From NCBI RefSeq assembly GCF_002933855.1, contig NZ_BFAQ01000028.1, positions 1 through 64,000 of the forward strand: a stretch of DNA of 64,000 nt, read 5' to 3'. A model generated the notes under the pieces. It worked only from the letters and a program-made list of their open reading frames with translations, searched no databases and was not told the DNA's origin. Shown here one piece after another: positions 61,650 to 64,000 of the stretch; within the stretch, counting starts at the first letter, position 1, and each line of letters opens with the position of its first letter. This DNA comes from Vibrio penaeicida. GTDB lineage: Bacteria; Pseudomonadota; Gammaproteobacteria; Enterobacterales; Vibrionaceae. Both the position numbers and the translations under genes were made by a program.

Positions 61650-62427
61650 CTGTGCTCTCTTGTACTAAATCCTGATTTGGAAACCAACCTATTGCCGCTC
61701 CTGTATCATACCGTAAGTCGATATGACTAATCTGTTGCGATTTTGAGCCAAGCTTTTGATAAAGCGCAACAAAACGTGTTATTCGTTCAAGAAGCGCTTC
61801 TTTTCCAAGCTCCAAACGTATTCCGCTAGTCAAAATAACTTGCCATGCACGTCTGTCGTTTAGAAGTACGGAAGAAACATTGAGGTCCACTGGAACCAAT
61901 AACTCTTGAATTTTTTGCCAAGCTTGCAATACTTGCTGATGGCTCCCTTTGGGACCATAAAGTTTAATTTTTTCACTCGTCAGCTCTGCAATATCAGCAT
62001 CAAATACATTTCCTTCCATATTGAGCATGGAAATACCATTCCAAATAGCTTGGGCTTCATGCTCAACTAAATATACTTTGATTGTGTCTGGCCATTGTTT
62101 ACGTATCGACACTCTCGCTACCCACGGTAGGGCTAATAAAGCATTTTGAAGCTCATCGACGTCTTGAGACATAAAGGTGCCAATATGCTCGAAAGAAGCA
62201 AAGGCACTTTGCACCTCTTTTGGCTGCACGTGGGTCAATTCCCCTTGCAGTACCAATTTAGATAATGGTAGCCGTTGCTCATCCCACATCCAATTTAATG
62301 TAGAAAACATCAACCAACCAATAAACAAGACAACAACGACTAAAAAACCTATTCCCAAGAATGTATTATGGGGTTTGGGTAACTCTTCGTACGTTTCTAT
62401 TTCGCTTTCGTGGCTCACTGAGTACAT
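61642..62427 (-). CDS. ftsQ: Cell division protein FtsQ
   Basis: Bitopic membrane protein linking early and late divisome parts. The 261-residue protein has a short cytoplasmic N-terminus, one membrane helix (about 25-44; FLGIGFLVVVVLFIGWLMF), a POTRA domain (about 55-125) and a beta domain that recruits FtsB and FtsL. The ribosome-binding site is weak. No ddl gene lies between murC and ftsQ, unlike E. coli. Confidence 0.96.
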   Translation of the reverse strand: MYSVSHESEIETYEELPKPHNTFLGIGFLVVVVLFIGWLMFSTLNWMWDEQRLPLSKLVLQGELTHVQPKEVQSAFASFEHIGTFMSQDVDELQNALLALPWVARVSIRKQWPDTIKVYLVEHEAQAIWNGISMLNMEGNVFDADIAELTSEKIKLYGPKGSHQQVLQAWQKIQELLVPVDLNVSSVLLNDRRAWQVILTSGIRLELGKEALLERITRFVALYQKLGSKSQQISHIDLRYDTGAAIGWFPNQDLVQESTDD

Positions 62428-62621
62428 ACCAATGCTATCAATTCTTTAACGATATTCTTGTTCGGTTTGGAGCAGAACATCCTAAAACTAAAGATCATTC
62501 GACTGATTTACTCAAACTAGCGATTATACTGACCATCATCCCATAGTCCATCAACCACAAGAATAAATATGGTCTAGTGTGACACACCGGACAAAAAACA
62601 GACAAAATAAAGGCTTGGCTA

Positions 62622-64000
62622 TTATTCCTGACGCATACGTTCTACGTTCAACTCTAAACCAGCCAACACTTTGGCAACTTTACCAACATCACCAGCCCCT
62701 TGTGTTAATACTAGGTCACCATCTTGGAGAACATTTGCTAGGACACTCGGTAAGTTTTGAGTTTCTGGAACAAAAATTGGGTCTAATTTACCCCTACTAC
62801 GAATCGTTCGACATAAAGCACGACCATCTGCTCCAGCAATAGGCGCTTCACCAGCTGAATAGACGTCTAGCATAATAAGCACATCAACCTTTTCGAGCAC
62901 ATTCGCGAAATCATCATACAAATCTCTCGTTCTGCTATATCGGTGCGGCTGAAATACCATGACCAATCGCTTGTCTTCCCACCCAGCTCTTGCTGCATCG
63001 ATAGTGACATCCACTTCACTAGGGTGGTGACCATAGTCATCGACGAGCATTGCCTTACCACAGCCCGTTTCGAACTCTCCCAAGTGATCAAAACGTCGTC
63101 CAGTACCTTGAGTACCAGCCATTGCGCTTAGTATCGCTTCATCAGCCACGTCATCTTCTGTTGCTACAGCAATAGCAGCGGATGCGTTTAGTGCATTGTG
63201 CTTACCCGGGATGTTCAATGTAATGTCTAGATTGGCTTTGCCTTTGCGCACAACAGTGAATTTACCCTGTTGCCCTTCTTGGCGGTAGTTTTCAATTCTT
63301 ACGTCTGCATCTTCTGAGAATCCGTACGTAATGACTTGGCGACTGACTCTTGGAATCAGCTCGCGCACAACCGGATCGTCTATACACATGATTGCTTGCC
63401 CATAGAATGGCAGGTTATGGAGAAAATCAATGAACGTTTGTTTTAAGGTCTCGAAGTCGCCGCCATATGTATCCATATGATCGGCTTCTATATTGGTAAC
63501 GATACTGACCATTGGCTGTAAATGTAAGAATGACGCATCACTTTCATCGGCTTCCGCAATAAGAATACGGCTAGACCCTAAACGAGCATTTGTACCGACA
63601 CTTTTAACTAAGCCGCCATTGACAAATGTTGGATCGAGCCCAGCTTCAGAATAAATCTGCGTGACAAGCGCTGTTGTCGTTGTTTTACCATGCGTTCCTG
63701 CCACAGCAATACCATGTCGGAATCTCATTAATTCAGCCAACATTTCAGCACGACGAACGACTGGAATACGCCTTTCTTTCGCGGCAACTAACTCTGGGTT
63801 ATCTTGTTGAATGGCAGTCGAGACAACGACTACACTCGCTTTTTCAACATTGCCTGCATCATGACCAAAATAAATCGTTGCACCTTTACCACTCAACCTT
63901 TCTGTTACTGGATTTTCGGCTAAGTCAGATCCTGAGATGTGGTAACCTTCATTTAAGAGCACTTCAGCGATGCCACTCATTCCGGCACCACCAATTCCGA
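62622..64000 (-). CDS. murC: UDP-N-acetylmuramate-L-alanine ligase, 5' end outside window
   Basis: ATP-dependent ligase that adds L-alanine to UDP-N-acetylmuramic acid. About 459 codons are present, and the frame is open to the window edge, where it reads IGGAG before MSGIAE, the start of the UDP-binding Rossmann motif; about 25 N-terminal residues are missing. The ATP loop is GTHGKTTTTALV, and ADESDASF and DDYGHHPSEV follow as Mur ligase motifs. It leads into ftsQ after a 194-base gap and belongs to the dcw cluster. Confidence 0.97.
   Translation of the reverse strand, partial: GIGGAGMSGIAEVLLNEGYHISGSDLAENPVTERLSGKGATIYFGHDAGNVEKASVVVVSTAIQQDNPELVAAKERRIPVVRRAEMLAELMRFRHGIAVAGTHGKTTTTALVTQIYSEAGLDPTFVNGGLVKSVGTNARLGSSRILIAEADESDASFLHLQPMVSIVTNIEADHMDTYGGDFETLKQTFIDFLHNLPFYGQAIMCIDDPVVRELIPRVSRQVITYGFSEDADVRIENYRQEGQQGKFTVVRKGKANLDITLNIPGKHNALNASAAIAVATEDDVADEAILSAMAGTQGTGRRFDHLGEFETGCGKAMLVDDYGHHPSEVDVTIDAARAGWEDKRLVMVFQPHRYSRTRDLYDDFANVLEKVDVLIMLDVYSAGEAPIAGADGRALCRTIRSRGKLDPIFVPETQNLPSVLANVLQDGDLVLTQGAGDVGKVAKVLAGLELNVERMRQE

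Noticed and set aside
62579..62842. 87-codon plus-strand frame across the murC-ftsQ gap
   Set aside because: Mostly antisense to the murC 3' end and without a ribosome-binding site; its amino-acid composition follows from the murC codons.
1..64000. CRISPR arrays, tRNA/rRNA genes, prophage or integrase genes
   Set aside because: Looked for repeats with regular spacers, cloverleaf-like sequences and recombinase motifs; none was convincing.

Overview
The window looks like a chromosomal segment of a marine Vibrio or close relative (Vibrionaceae). This is an inference from gene order and protein resemblance; no database search was possible. The conserved frame is arcB, a GGDEF protein, yhcC, two glutamate synthase operons, mtnN, cbiB, btuF and a TRIC-type channel at the left, and carAB, dapB, secA, dciA, lpxC, ftsZ, ftsA, ftsQ and murC at the right. 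The order is as I remember it for Vibrio chromosome 1. murC runs off the right edge.

Layout. 57-5730 (minus strand): a small lipoprotein coupled to arcB, a PAS-GGDEF diguanylate cyclase and a YhcC-type radical SAM protein. 6312-18580 (plus): two complete, paralogous gltBD pairs. 18666-23500: two lipoproteins, mtnN, a CbiB-like membrane protein, btuF with a TTG start, and a TRIC/UPF0126 channel. 23761-48511 is accessory and lies inside the core order. It holds a questin-oxidase/VOC/flavodoxin-fold operon behind an operator-flanked promoter; a tryptophanase operon (tnaC leader peptide, tnaA, a tnaB-like permease, ridA); ovoA for ovothiol; a ten-gene catabolic cluster of unknown substrate (32137-43301); modF; a pseudouridine kinase/glycosidase pair; and a low-GC two-gene unit of unknown function. 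48578-64000 (almost all minus) returns to housekeeping genes: carBA, dapB, secA, lpxC and the ftsZ-ftsA-ftsQ-murC division/cell-wall cluster, with dciA divergent from secA.

How the genes work together. GltBD and CarAB share nitrogen through glutamine. TnaA releases indole and 2-aminoacrylate from tryptophan, and the co-located RidA is of the family that hydrolyses 2-aminoacrylate. The catabolic cluster pairs a CUT2/ribose-type ABC importer (binding protein, two different permeases, double ATPase) with a CaiB-type CoA-transferase, an SDR dehydrogenase, a fused two-domain CoA-transferase/IpdAB-like protein, an RraA-like aldolase/decarboxylase, an IclR regulator and a solute-binding-protein homologue without a signal peptide. 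This mix suggests import of a polyhydroxylated compound or sugar acid followed by CoA-linked degradation. I do not recognise it as a described pathway, and it is the best candidate here for an undescribed system.

No tRNA, rRNA, CRISPR array, complete insertion sequence or integrase was seen. Starts were chosen by reading for ribosome-binding sites. Unless a motif is quoted, functions rest on remembered family resemblance.
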